Under the pieces are notes generated by a model. That model searched no databases. It was not told the DNA's origin and saw nothing but the letters and a program-made list of their open reading frames with translations. Positions 8,610-17,569 of a DNA stretch of 64,000 nt are shown here, in pieces (positions within the stretch are counted from its first letter, which is position 1; every line of letters starts with the position of its first letter). The DNA comes from a marine gamma proteobacterium HTCC2143 (lineage in GTDB: Bacteria; Pseudomonadota; Gammaproteobacteria; Pseudomonadales; Dasaniaceae): positions 372,001 through 436,000 of the forward strand of contig AAVT01000001.1 in assembly GCA_000169075.1 (NCBI GenBank), given 5' to 3'. A program made the position numbers and the translations under genes.

Positions 8610-9371
8610 ATGAGTGGATTCACCTTAGCTATTATCGGTTTCGGGATTGCAACAGCAACAGCTATTCGATGGGCATTGTTGTTGGTTTCTGTTTCCATTC
8701 CGAGAAATCGATCCGGTTTTATCGCTTTGATGTTGTTAGGTGCAGGCCTCGGTATAACAGCACTAGCTATAGGGACGCAAAGTTTGGTGGCAGATATTGC
8801 CGCTGGGCTGGCTATTTTCGCAGGTGCTTTTTTTCTTTTTTCTGTGGCTATCGGCAAGCAGGCGGGAGGCTCTGGCCAACTTCAAGTCGGATCGCCGCTT
8901 GCGGATTTTTCGGCACCGGATGAAAACAATGAACCCTTTAACATCAGCAGCCTTCGCGGAAAGCCCATATTATTGAAATTTTTTCGAGGCCATTGGTGAC
9001 CCTATTGCGTCGCCGAATTAAAACGGTGGGAGGAGCTTCGGTCGGAGCTCGACAAGTGCAATGTACAGCTAGTGACGGTGTGTACCGATAAGCCTGAGCA
9101 GATAAAAGCGCAAATGCGTAAACATGGCTGTCAGGCAATTATGCTGTCTGATCGAGAATGTAAATTAATTGATACGTTAGGTATTCGCAATCAGGGATTT
9201 CACAGTGGTATCCCCGGTGGCGCGAAGGCACTGCCAATACCGACAACTGTGTTAGTTGATTCTGCAGGGGTTGTGCGCTGGGTTGACCAAGCAGAAAACT
9301 ACCAAAGACGTTCAGACCCTGATCGGGTGCTAGCTGCGCTAGAAACTCACCTACCTAGGCTTTCTCAGTAA
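8610..9371 (+). CDS. probable selenoprotein: membrane-anchored redoxin (AhpC/TSA-like) with UxxC active site, TGA at 8997-8999 read as Sec
   Basis: One gene of 253 codons interrupted only by TGA at codon 130. Before it the frame reads LLKFFRGHW and after it PYCVAELKRWEEL, so the active site is GHW-U130-PY-C133, where related redoxins have (F/Y)RG(G/H)WCPYC. Homology continues after the TGA (QLVTVCTDKPEQ, PIPTTVLVDSAGVVRWVD). Residues 1-85 form about three membrane segments; the thioredoxin-fold domain follows from about residue 92. A Cys homolog with the same motif is at 45644-46321. Stop-codon pseudogene is the alternative, but a nonsense mutation falling exactly on the redox Cys, with no other damage, is unlikely. 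Likely role is peroxide or disulfide reduction. The ATG at 8610 has no clear ribosome site. Confidence 0.85.
9033..9050 (+). promoter_or_regulatory. candidate bacterial SECIS hairpin for the first selenoprotein
   Basis: GAGCTTC pairs with GGAGCTC (7 bp, one T-G wobble) around a GGTC loop at 9040-9043. GGUC is also the apical loop of the E. coli fdhF SECIS. The loop begins 40 nt after the TGA, somewhat further than the usual 16-37 nt, so the assignment is tentative. An alternative stem at 9011-9028 is better placed but lacks the loop G. Confidence 0.45.
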
Positions 9372-9515
9372 AGCCTCAGAATAATCCAATTTTTTCGGTA
9401 CTGACGAGTAAAGGCTGGATAAAACCCATCGTCCCCGCCTAGCCGGAGTGTATTATCGAAGGAAGATACGGGCTATAAGCCCTACCGTTTAATCTAAGGA
9501 ATGACGCTGTTGCCC

Positions 9516-9540
9516 GAGAGGATTAATCCTCTCGTTTTAA
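9516..9540 (+). terminator. rho-independent terminator
   Basis: A perfect 20-nt palindrome (9516-9535, 8-bp stem CGAGAGGA, loop TTAA) is followed by TTTTAA. It lies 145 nt after the redoxin stop and just before the convergent HD-GYP gene. Confidence 0.6.
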
Positions 9541-9550
9541 CGCGCCAGCT

Positions 9551-10810
9551 CTAGGTCATTTGACCAAAGCGTAAGCCACGCTCCTGATAATCTTTGATGC
9601 TAACTCCGTGTGAACCGTCAGGGACGACTCTCCTAATTAAATAGCCCTTGTCTAAGTTGCCGGCGTCGACCTCCGCCAAATTCAATATTTTCTCATCGAT
9701 CGTTTGTTTATTTTCATCCAACACTAAAATGACTCGCGGCATATGAGCGAAGCGGTGATTCTTTGACAAAACCAGACCTATACTGCCATTGATCAACTCC
9801 ACGATACTTCCCGGTGGATATAATCCAATGACCTTAATAAACTCCAACGCCAGGCGATCATCGAAGTGAGTGCCACGATCTTTGAAAATATTCTTCAATG
9901 CATCAGTGGAGGCCATAGAGGGTGCGTAACACCGATCCGCTGTCATCGCGTCGAACGCGTCAACAATTGCAATAATACGCGAGTATTCCGATATTCCACT
10001 GGCTTTCAGTTTACGCGGGTAACCTTCACCATCCATTCGCTCATGGTGACCATAGGCTACGTCTACCGCTGCCAACGGCACACCTTTAGCAGACATCAAT
10101 AAGTTCCTGCCATGCACGGGATGCGCTTTGACCATATTCATTTCTTTATCCGACAGTTTTGCCGGCTTGTTCAGCACATCATTCGGAATACGCATTTTTC
10201 CAACATCGTGCAGCAATCCACATAAACCCAGACTTTGCAACTGAGCCTCATCCATACCCAAATGACGGCCAAAGACAATGGCAAGAATGCAAACATTAAG
10301 ACAATGTTCTGAGGTGTAGCTATCCGACTCCCGCAACTTAGACATCCACAGCAAAGCGTCGGGATTGCGCAAAACACTGTTCACGCAGTCGTCGACTGTT
10401 TTTTTAGCACTTCGCGTATCAATTGCCCCGGACAGGCGAACACCTTCTAATATTTCTTTGGCAACACTTTTAGAAGCGGTATAAACAGACAAAGCCTTGC
10501 GGTGCTCGTCTTGTGCGGCGAGTTTATTAATATAACGGTTTCTTGGCGCCCTGTAGGTTGGCAAGGCACGTTCGTCAGGCGCTACCCACTCCTCTTCAAC
10601 TATGTCTATCCAAACATGTTCACAATACTCGGCTATCATATCGATATCCGCCAGGCTCTCAATTACGAAGCCTTGCAATAAAAACGGCGTATCAAGCCAA
10701 TCACGGTCCAACTTCGAAACATACATCCCAATTTGCAACATTGAAATATGCATTTCCACACTTTTGGCGGCTGGAACGAAGCCCCCTGGTTTGATTATTT
10801 TTCTTGCCAT
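9551..10810 (-). CDS. HD-GYP domain protein, probable cyclic-di-GMP phosphodiesterase
   Basis: Cytoplasmic protein of 419 residues. The N-terminal part (about 15-140) looks like DUF3391 (MHISMLQIGMYVSKLDRDWLDTPFLLQGF), the usual partner of HD-GYP. The HD-GYP domain follows (about 165-350) with the catalytic HDVGKMRIP, the second metal motif AHPVHG, the signature HHERMDGEGYP, and VDAFDAMTADR. All metal ligands are present, so it should hydrolyse c-di-GMP. The ATG at 10810 has AAGGGCAC upstream; the upstream in-frame start at 10942 would add an unrelated 44-residue tail. It is divergent from the 106-aa gene. Confidence 0.92.
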   Translation of the reverse strand: MARKIIKPGGFVPAAKSVEMHISMLQIGMYVSKLDRDWLDTPFLLQGFVIESLADIDMIAEYCEHVWIDIVEEEWVAPDERALPTYRAPRNRYINKLAAQDEHRKALSVYTASKSVAKEILEGVRLSGAIDTRSAKKTVDDCVNSVLRNPDALLWMSKLRESDSYTSEHCLNVCILAIVFGRHLGMDEAQLQSLGLCGLLHDVGKMRIPNDVLNKPAKLSDKEMNMVKAHPVHGRNLLMSAKGVPLAAVDVAYGHHERMDGEGYPRKLKASGISEYSRIIAIVDAFDAMTADRCYAPSMASTDALKNIFKDRGTHFDDRLALEFIKVIGLYPPGSIVELINGSIGLVLSKNHRFAHMPRVILVLDENKQTIDEKILNLAEVDAGNLDKGYLIRRVVPDGSHGVSIKDYQERGLRFGQMT

Positions 10811-11165
10811 ATCGTGCCCTTTGTACCAGCTGGTAGAGCTATTTTTATGTCTTGGCAACGAATAATGCCTGATCTGTCGTGAGTATATACACTGACAACC
10901 AAGAGCAACCGACCTCCATTCGATTTTTGCATCTCCGCTCAAAAAGCTTAGCTCAATAGTTTTATTTTTTCCATATGTGTTTATATTTTGAGCGCATTGA
11001 TGGTACTTTTACCAATCTTGCTTTTGAGCGCTTAAACCTGAGCATTAACCATCTATGTGTTAATCAAACGATACAATGCGTCCAAAAATAAGAGCTACAG
11101 TACTCGCCAGAAGATGGATATAAATATTTGGTCTATACTGTGTCTATAAATCGAGGGGTGGATCA
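10811..11165. other. 355-nt AT-rich divergent promoter region with repeated TTTTGAGCG
   Basis: Lies between the divergent HD-GYP gene and the 106-aa gene. TTTTGAGCG occurs at 10986-10994 and 11022-11030 and, inverted (CGCTCAAAA), at 10936-10944. No open frame of note. Confidence 0.35.
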
Positions 11166-11486
11166 ATGATACAGCGCGAAACCAACAGGCTATTGCTACA
11201 GTTCGAGCAACTTCTTCGGGAAGTTAATCGTGAAGTCATTAATTCCGAGATAGAAGACTTATCGCTCGACAAGCTCCGGCCCTTTATTCAGATAGTCGCT
11301 AAGTGCCGAGGCGCGTATCTTAAACGTCTTTTTGACCTTTCAGCGGATCACGATAAAAATAAAACCCTTCCCTCAGAAAAAGAAATGGCCGAACTTAAGA
11401 CCCTTCGAGAGAGATTCCTTGATCTCGCTGACGGGGCAAAGTCCATTGAAATTTCGATTCAGCGCGGCTATTTAGACTTAAAATAA
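11166..11486 (+). CDS. conserved-looking small protein of unknown function
   Basis: A 106-residue, charged, mostly helical protein without signal peptide or membrane segment (MIQRETNRLLLQFEQLLREVNREV at the start, LKTLRERFLDLADGAKSIEISIQRGYLDLK at the end). I do not recognise a family. It is judged real from a GAGGGG ribosome site before the ATG, normal codon use, and placement between two convergent/divergent genes with no competing frame. It may act as a small regulatory or protein-binding partner; nothing in the sequence says which. Confidence 0.65.
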   Translation: MIQRETNRLLLQFEQLLREVNREVINSEIEDLSLDKLRPFIQIVAKCRGAYLKRLFDLSADHDKNKTLPSEKEMAELKTLRERFLDLADGAKSIEISIQRGYLDLK

Positions 11487-11615
11487 CACCGTAATTTTGT
11501 CATGAGCCTTATTATCGCCGACCTAGAGGTCAACGCCGGCCTGCAGGACCTGAAGTTATGGAGTCGTTTCGAAGAGGCCCTTAGATGTTAACTCCTGTGG
11601 GTTAGCGAGATAGCT

Positions 11616-13091
11616 TCATTCAGGCGCCAAATACAATTTTAAGTCGTCGCCGCGCTCCGTATTATCAAGCAGCTCTTTGAGCGAAATTAGGGCCGCCTTC
11701 TCTATCTGTCGAACGCGCTCGCGACTGAGCCCAATATTCTTTCCAATACTTTCGCGACTCATCGGCTCCATATCTCCTAGGCCAAACCGGTGCTGCAAGA
11801 TATAAGCCTCCCGCGACGTCAACTCGGAGAGCAGCTCTGTCACTTGCCTTTGCATATCACTATTCAATACCAATGACGAAACCGGCGGTTGCTCCAGCTG
11901 TAGAGTACCGCTTAACGAAAGGTCGTTATCCTCCCCTCCCACGGGCTGATCAAGGGAAAGCGGCTGGGATTTAGTCCTCAACAACAACTCAACATGCGCT
12001 TGTGTCATATCAAGCTTGGCTGCAACATTGCGCGTACTGAAGCGCTCTCCAGTCGATCGCGACTGCTCCATAGAGCGCCGTAGCTTAATCACATCCTGAA
12101 AGTTTGAGCTGGGCAACCGTACTAAACTGTTAAGTTTTTCATGAGTTAGCCTTACCTTTGCCTCGATCCAGAGATAGGCGTATGTTGAGAACCGGTTACC
12201 GCTTGCTGGCTGAAACTTTTCTACCGCTCTCACTAAACCGAAAACGCCTTCTTGTATCAGCTCTAACATTGGCAAAGTGCCCGAGTTATAACGCTTGGCG
12301 ATATGATAAACCAGCCGGAGGTTATGATTAACCATCACATTCCGATAATCAACATACTCTTTTTTTAACGCCCCAAGCTCCTTGACCCGTTCCAGGTTGC
12401 TGCTATCCCGTCGTATCGACGGTGCACCCTTCGCTAGATCACTGTCACTTCGGAGATACTTATCTAAGGCCGTGCTCAAAAGCGATTCGGACTGAGCGGG
12501 TAGATAGCGCTCAGCAAAGACTATCAATAGTTGCGCAGGCCAGTGTATTTGGCTTATTGGTGCCGATATGCCCACCATGCCCTCTGCAATTCCGGCCACT
12601 GACGATTGGCGTTTATCGCGCGATTGAGCGTTCCATTGGTTAAGCGCATGCCCAATTTCTTCCAGTGGCAAGAGATGGTCTTCGTTGCCTAAAAGGTCTT
12701 TAATCTCCCTGCGCAAGGCGAAATGTTCGTCTGTAGACAAGCTTGCCGGTTTGGTTTGGTCAGCCTGCTGCAACAAGCGAATAAGCTGATGAAAGTCTCC
12801 TCGACTATCCGATGATGCCAACAAAACTTGTATCAGCGACTGCAATGACGCCTGCATTCGACGTGCCAGTCCCCGCTCTTCTTCTGCAGCCAACAATCGG
12901 TAAGGCGACACTTGTCGATGGAATAGACCCAGCGAATTACTCGCCATTTCAGCGGGATTAGGTGGAACATTCGACAGCTTCTCCGAGGGCACTGCTGACT
13001 TGCCATCAGCCAAGCCGCGTAAGTCATCATCAAGAAAATCATCGTAATCATCGAAGCGAAGGGTGTTACTGTCAGATAATATTGCATTCAT
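11616..13091 (-). CDS. sigma-70 family RNA polymerase sigma factor, RpoD/RpoS-like but divergent
   Basis: A 491-residue sigma factor. Region 1.2-like segment at 62-80 ([19 protein letters not shown]), then an insertion-like stretch with little similarity (85-240), region 2 at about 246-325 ([45 protein letters not shown]), region 3 at 330-390, and region 4 at about 415-480 ([40 protein letters not shown]). In region 2.4 the usual WWIRQAI is LWIEAKV, changing the residues equivalent to RpoD W433, Q437 and T440, so its -10 preference is probably altered. It is divergently transcribed from a MerR regulator that likely controls it. Confidence 0.88.
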   Translation of the reverse strand: MNAILSDSNTLRFDDYDDFLDDDLRGLADGKSAVPSEKLSNVPPNPAEMASNSLGLFHRQVSPYRLLAAEEERGLARRMQASLQSLIQVLLASSDSRGDFHQLIRLLQQADQTKPASLSTDEHFALRREIKDLLGNEDHLLPLEEIGHALNQWNAQSRDKRQSSVAGIAEGMVGISAPISQIHWPAQLLIVFAERYLPAQSESLLSTALDKYLRSDSDLAKGAPSIRRDSSNLERVKELGALKKEYVDYRNVMVNHNLRLVYHIAKRYNSGTLPMLELIQEGVFGLVRAVEKFQPASGNRFSTYAYLWIEAKVRLTHEKLNSLVRLPSSNFQDVIKLRRSMEQSRSTGERFSTRNVAAKLDMTQAHVELLLRTKSQPLSLDQPVGGEDNDLSLSGTLQLEQPPVSSLVLNSDMQRQVTELLSELTSREAYILQHRFGLGDMEPMSRESIGKNIGLSRERVRQIEKAALISLKELLDNTERGDDLKLYLAPE

Positions 13092-13224
13092 TTTGTTACA
13101 ACTTCAGTTAGTGCATTGTTGGACAGGCATTACCGTCAAATCTCGAGGCTTTCCGCTCAACCCCTGTCAGTCGATAAATATACGATCCAAAATTATAAAA
13201 AAAGCAAAAGCGACTAACATCAAT

Positions 13225-13272
13225 CTAGTCATAACCTAGTCATAAATTTAATAATTACAACAAAACTAGGCT
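13225..13272. promoter_or_regulatory. candidate MerR operator: tandem CTAGTCATAA repeats
   Basis: CTAGTCATAA occurs at 13225-13234 and again at 13236-13245, a period of 11 bp (one helical turn). ACTAGG, the inverse of the shared CCTAGT junction, follows at about 13265-13270. The array lies in the 224-nt region between the divergent sigma factor and MerR genes. Confidence 0.45.
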
Positions 13273-13315
13273 ATTATACATCCGACGAACTGAAAGTTAG
13301 ACAAAAGGGTCCATC

Positions 13316-14293
13316 ATGAATACTGCAGCGAACTACCAACAACCAACCTACAGCATTGGTGTTGTTGCCAGACTGACGGGCTTAACGGCGCACAATCTGC
13401 GTATGTGGGAGCGCCGTTATGGCTTGGCAGCCTCACTCCGCTCGAGCAATGGGAGGCGTGAATTCACAAAAACTGACCTCGATCATTTAAGGCTGATTAA
13501 GCAGTTACTCGATCGTGGGATGCGCATTGGAGATATTGCAAAACTGCCTCAAAAGACGCTGTCAGGCTTATGTGTTAGGCAACCAGAGAACGCCACAAAA
13601 GACAGCTCCACCGCACCAACTGCTACAGCTGTTGTTGGCCATGCGCTCACGATGCATTTTGACAAACATCCCCGCCGCTACCCACAGCTGGCATTGAACT
13701 GCAAACCGCAAAGCATCGAGGAGTGGTTCAGTAACACAGAACAGACTGATGATATCGACGCAGATACCGGCAAACCTCAAGTCTATCTGTTACAGATAGA
13801 CATGGTTAATCAGGCTATTGCCACTCAGTTACGTAAACTGAAGCAAAACGACAACAGCATTTTTATCTTTTACCGTTATGCAGCGCGGGATCTTGTTGTG
13901 GATCTGGAAAATGTTGGTATTACGATGTCGAATAGTAAAATCAACACCGATACGGTAGATAACATAGTTAAAGAAGCCTTGCGTCAGAAAAGTTATAGTA
14001 ACTTATTAGAGCAAAGTGCAGAGCAGTTTGACCTAACATTACCCTCAGAGCGGCCTCGACAATTCAACCCACAGCAACTGGCCGACGCTGCCAAACGCAG
14101 TAGTGAACTCAACTGCGAATGTCCGCCTCATTTATCAGATTTGATTAATGCACTCAATGCGTTTGAAGATTACAGCCAACAGTGTAGCGCCGATAACTGG
14201 AAAGAGGCATCCGTTCATGCCTGTATCTATGCGTATACCTGTCAAGCCCGCTATCTCATGGAAAAAGCATTAGTGGCTGTGCTAGATGATTAG
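13316..14293 (+). CDS. MerR-family transcriptional regulator
   Basis: A 325-residue regulator with an N-terminal MerR DNA-binding domain (residues about 12-80: YSIGVVARLTGLTAHNLRMWERRYGL, then GRREFTKTDLDHLRLIKQLLDRGMRIGDIAKL). The middle region (about 145-235) has alternating strands and helices and may be a degenerate cobalamin-binding-like fold as in CarH/LitR proteins, but no B12-binding ExxH-type motif is visible, so that reading is weak. The C-terminal part is helical. The ATG at 13316 is chosen as first Met of the frame. It is divergent from the sigma factor gene and probably acts on the tandem repeats between them. Confidence 0.85.
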   Translation: MNTAANYQQPTYSIGVVARLTGLTAHNLRMWERRYGLAASLRSSNGRREFTKTDLDHLRLIKQLLDRGMRIGDIAKLPQKTLSGLCVRQPENATKDSSTAPTATAVVGHALTMHFDKHPRRYPQLALNCKPQSIEEWFSNTEQTDDIDADTGKPQVYLLQIDMVNQAIATQLRKLKQNDNSIFIFYRYAARDLVVDLENVGITMSNSKINTDTVDNIVKEALRQKSYSNLLEQSAEQFDLTLPSERPRQFNPQQLADAAKRSSELNCECPPHLSDLINALNAFEDYSQQCSADNWKEASVHACIYAYTCQARYLMEKALVAVLDD

Positions 14294-14550
14294 TAAATAA
14301 TCGGCAGGTTGCGAGAACCAAGGCGATGCTGACGCACAAAAACTCTGAATTTGTGGTTACTCCGTCAGCTAAAAAACCGCCGTCGCTGCGCTCCCAAAGG
14401 CGCCGCATAGGCCAAGCGCAGCCATGAGACGTTAAACCTTATCCAAGCCTATTATACTATCTGTAAAAGACAGCCACGGACAGCGATGCCTTCAGCAATG
14501 GCTTTTCTGACCACCGCGCGCCAAACGACAGAGCCATTGCCAAAATGGAC

Positions 14551-15147
14551 TCAACCATCGAGGACTGTGCCCGAGGCTAAACCCATAATATCTCCGCGAC
14601 ACTTTAACAAAGCAGTCACGCCATTGCGGTCAACGGGCATTGTCGTTTTTAAGGAAGACGCAAGAGCCGTCGCCATCATTCTCTGGTAATACGGCAAACT
14701 TTCAACGTAAAAAGGTAAGTGCTCGCCAATCGAGTCCTGCTCGGATAGTGTGTCGATGAAAGCCTTCACAAAGTTTCTTGCGCTGGCGAGAACTGCGGAA
14801 TTCTCATTTAAGTCGATAGCATCTATCTCCCAGGTCATATCTTTCCGCACTCGACAAGCCGATAGAAACTGCTCTGATTTGGATGCCCCCCACTCTTCAG
14901 GGGCTATGAGAGACATCATCCATCCTGATTCAAGAGCGTATAAGAAGTAGGTTTTCCCGATAACAGGTTTGAAGCGAAACTTAGCTGCCAATACTAACGA
15001 GGACGTACAATAATCTCGCAGAAATTCTGCGCTCGATTTCCGCTCTCTGGCCTGTGGTTTTAACACCTCCCAATCTTTCAGAACAGTCACTAGACCCTTG
15101 CCCTGCGGATTAGGAGTTTTCTCAGTAAAGACTCTTGGTACTGCCAC
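14551..15147 (-). CDS. DUF2452-like protein of unknown function
   Basis: A 198-residue protein starting at a GTG (15147) with AAGGAT upstream. The early motif TPNPQGKGLVTVLKDW and the block FKPVIGKTYFLYALESGWMMSLIAPEEWG resemble the DUF2452 family, which has no known function. The C-terminal region (about 120-198) is helical. No signal peptide or membrane segment. It stands alone; its neighbours give no functional hint. The family name is from memory of the motif, so confidence in it is moderate; that it is a real gene is likely. Confidence 0.65.
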   Translation of the reverse strand: MAVPRVFTEKTPNPQGKGLVTVLKDWEVLKPQARERKSSAEFLRDYCTSSLVLAAKFRFKPVIGKTYFLYALESGWMMSLIAPEEWGASKSEQFLSACRVRKDMTWEIDAIDLNENSAVLASARNFVKAFIDTLSEQDSIGEHLPFYVESLPYYQRMMATALASSLKTTMPVDRNGVTALLKCRGDIMGLASGTVLDG

Positions 15148-15811
15148 GTGGTCGTTATCCTTTGCTACATCATACGGGGCCAGCTCGACCGAATGCCATC
15201 AGCTACATTCCGCTATGTTATTGTGCGTCCTAACGATAGGCTTTAATAAGGGTTTGAGAGCCACATGCTTAACAACACCTTCACAAGAGCGTTATCGCTT
15301 CAATTAAATCTTTTAATGACGTATCAACGGTAAGTTACGTCTGATTGACGGGAATGGATGAATACAAAGGTTTGGGAATGCAGCGTTTGCGAGCATACAA
15401 CAGCGTTGTTCACACATTCGACGGACTATAACTAGCAGAATAACCATGAGACCAGAATGCCCGCTGACCTACGACAGCTAATATCTGTGCACTTATGACG
15501 GCTTTCGGCCGACCTTCGATTGCCAGCTCTACTTTACTCATTGTAAATTACCGCTCGACGCATATTTGTGGGCCGTTGCGTAGACACCACACATTAAAAG
15601 AAGCGATTTAATGATAGATGACAATTTGGTCAGCGAAGCTGCTGTATCACTTTCAAAACACCAGCTCCTTTTTGTCGATACTGTGTGGGAACGTCCCATT
15701 AACCACCGCAATGATAGCGATTGGCAACCGGAGTTTTTCTGTAGTATGTTGTGCCCCGAACACGTCATTTTGCTGCATATCCTCACGCCGAGGTAGGTAA
15801 CCGGAGATAGA
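15148..15811. other. 664-nt region without a supported gene
   Basis: Several short frames occur on both strands (for example a minus-strand 43-codon frame starting at 15541), but none has a ribosome site plus recognisable sequence. It adjoins a decayed GGDEF gene, so it may itself be decayed coding DNA. Confidence 0.35.
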
Positions 15812-16455
15812 TTGAGCAGGCTTCTAGCAATTTCCCTATCGTTGATTATGTTTTTGCTCACTTCTCCCACATCGACTGCGGAGAGCCGCCTATCATTGGA
15901 GAAAAGTCCTCACAGAAATCTGGACTGGTGGTTTTTTCAATTCACCGTCCTACTCGACGGCGTAAGGGATATTCTCCCCGGAATCACCCCCACTAACATT
16001 AGCAACCCGTTTTTGAGTCGAGAAGGCCGGCATCCTCAGGACACACCTCGTTCGTGGGAACAGAGTGGTCTCTCTAGGTCATATTTTGCGGTCAGTTATA
16101 GACTTAGCTTCAATTTTAATTCTATAAATGATCGCTGGGGGATGATGCCGGGAACAAAACTTTTGGTAGCTTACTGAAATCTGAGCTTCGGGATACTGAT
16201 GTTATCGCTCGTACAGGTGGCGAAGAATTTGCCTTGCTCATTCGTACAGACAGTTATTCGGTCACAATTATCAAAGCGAAGATGATTTGTTAACAAAAAT
16301 GCCACAGAAAATTTCTCGTCTGTGGAAGGTGATTTTCAGATTACCATTGGCATAGGCCTCTGTGAAATGGCCTCAGAGGATGATGTACACAGTGCAATGA
16401 AACGCGCTGAAGAGGCACGTTACCACGCGAAAAAAAAGGCAGAAATCAGGTTATT
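15812..16455 (+). pseudogene. decayed GGDEF (diguanylate cyclase) gene
   Basis: The 5' end looks intact: a GGAG ribosome site, a TTG start and a signal peptide (MSRLLAISLSLIMFLLTSPTSTAES). The frame then runs into a GGDEF domain broken by frameshifts: FNSINDRWG in the first frame, then DDAGNKTFGSLLKSELRDTDVIARTGGEEFALLI in a second, a stop near 16290, and the C-terminal part (ITIGIGLCEMASEDD, MKRAEEARYHAKKKAE) in a further frame. The signature is GGEEF. The stretch between signal peptide and GGDEF is too short for a usual sensor domain, so an internal deletion is likely. Non-functional as a cyclase. Confidence 0.8.
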
Positions 16456-16716
16456 TCATAGGGCCCACTGTAAAAATTTTTAGAAAACTGCCTAAAGTAA
16501 AAATAATCATCGGACATAATCCTTCGGTTAAGAATAGACTCGAACCTATGGAGTGGGCAAAAAAAATAGTGTCTTAGCGCTTTGATTGTAATGTCCCCGC
16601 GGCGTTGTGGTGAATCTAGCCTCTCTTCGGCCACGCCACTTCGAAGGCCGGGTCGAGCCCTATCCTTTGGCAGGCAAGCACAGCATATTCAATCGATTAA
16701 AAAAGGTTCTTTCACA

Positions 16717-17469
16717 ATGGCAAAGCAGAAATATTATACCGTTTGGGCGGGTCACAAACCTGGTATTTATACCGTTTGGGCAGAGGCTGAGAAGCAAGTG
16801 AGAGGTTTTGCCAACGCCAAATACAAGTCGTTTCCAACAGAGCTCCTCGCGGAAGAAGCATTCAAGCAAGGTGCGACTAGCGGAACTCGAAACAAAGCAC
16901 CTACCAAGCGGGCGCAATCTGCAGGGACCGATGCCGGAGCCAATGCTGTTGATACAGATGTAGCGATATATTGCGATGGTGCCTGTGATCCAAATCCTGG
17001 CAAGGCCGGAACAGGTATCGCTATCTATAAGGGCAAAAAGCTGAATCAGCTATGGTATGGATTATACAATCCTGCGGGCACGAACAATACCGCTGAACTG
17101 TTAGGGCTTTATCACTCTCTGACGCTGGCTAAAGGTGAAATCAACAAAGGCTTAAGTATCGCTATTCATTGCGACTCAACATACGCTATTAACTGTGTTA
17201 AAAAATGGGCTGAGGGCTGGAAGGCGAAGGGCTGGAAAAAGAAAAATGGCGAGATTAAAAACCTTGATATAATCAAACCTGCGCATGCCTTATATGTCGA
17301 AATCGCTCCCTATATTCAGATCCAACATGTAAGTGCTCATAGTGGTATTGAAGGCAATGAACTCGCCGACCGCATGTCAGTGATTGCCATAGAGCGACGA
17401 GAGCTTGATCTGGTTAAATACACTGACGCACTGTCGATAACAGAGATACTATCAATGGCGAGAGGTTAA
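16717..17469 (+). CDS. rnhA: ribonuclease HI with N-terminal viroplasmin (caulimovirus-like RNA/DNA hybrid-binding) domain
   Basis: Cleaves the RNA strand of RNA-DNA hybrids. Residues 4-50 are the viroplasmin/hybrid-binding domain (KYYTVWAGHKPGIYTVWAEAEKQVRGF...KSFPTELLAEEAF), as in eukaryotic RNase H1 and some bacteria. The RNase HI domain follows from about residue 84, with the catalytic set intact: D in YCDGACDPNPG, E in NTAELLGLY, D in HCDSTYAIN, D in NELADRMS, and the His in HVSAHSG. The basic handle (WKAKGWKKKNGEIKN) is present. The ATG at 16717 begins the domain; earlier in-frame starts are not supported. 250 residues. Confidence 0.93.
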   Translation: MAKQKYYTVWAGHKPGIYTVWAEAEKQVRGFANAKYKSFPTELLAEEAFKQGATSGTRNKAPTKRAQSAGTDAGANAVDTDVAIYCDGACDPNPGKAGTGIAIYKGKKLNQLWYGLYNPAGTNNTAELLGLYHSLTLAKGEINKGLSIAIHCDSTYAINCVKKWAEGWKAKGWKKKNGEIKNLDIIKPAHALYVEIAPYIQIQHVSAHSGIEGNELADRMSVIAIERRELDLVKYTDALSITEILSMARG

Positions 17470-17569
17470 CGTCTCGTCAAATGTGCGCCGAATGCCTCGC
17501 GTTTCTAGGACATGAATACTTGATTACGTGATACCGTTCTAATTGCTTATCAACCGTGAACAAACAACT

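Noticed and set aside
8990-9010. Two separate genes split at the TGA (8610-8999 and from 9072)
   Set aside because: The downstream part has no proper start or ribosome site and lacks its own N-terminal redoxin half; homology runs straight through the TGA.
11503-11592. 29-codon plus-strand frame after the 106-aa gene
   Set aside because: Too short, no ribosome site, no homology that I can recognise.
15538-15870. 110-codon minus-strand frame
   Set aside because: Overlaps the signal-peptide end of the decayed GGDEF gene on the other strand and has no recognisable motif.
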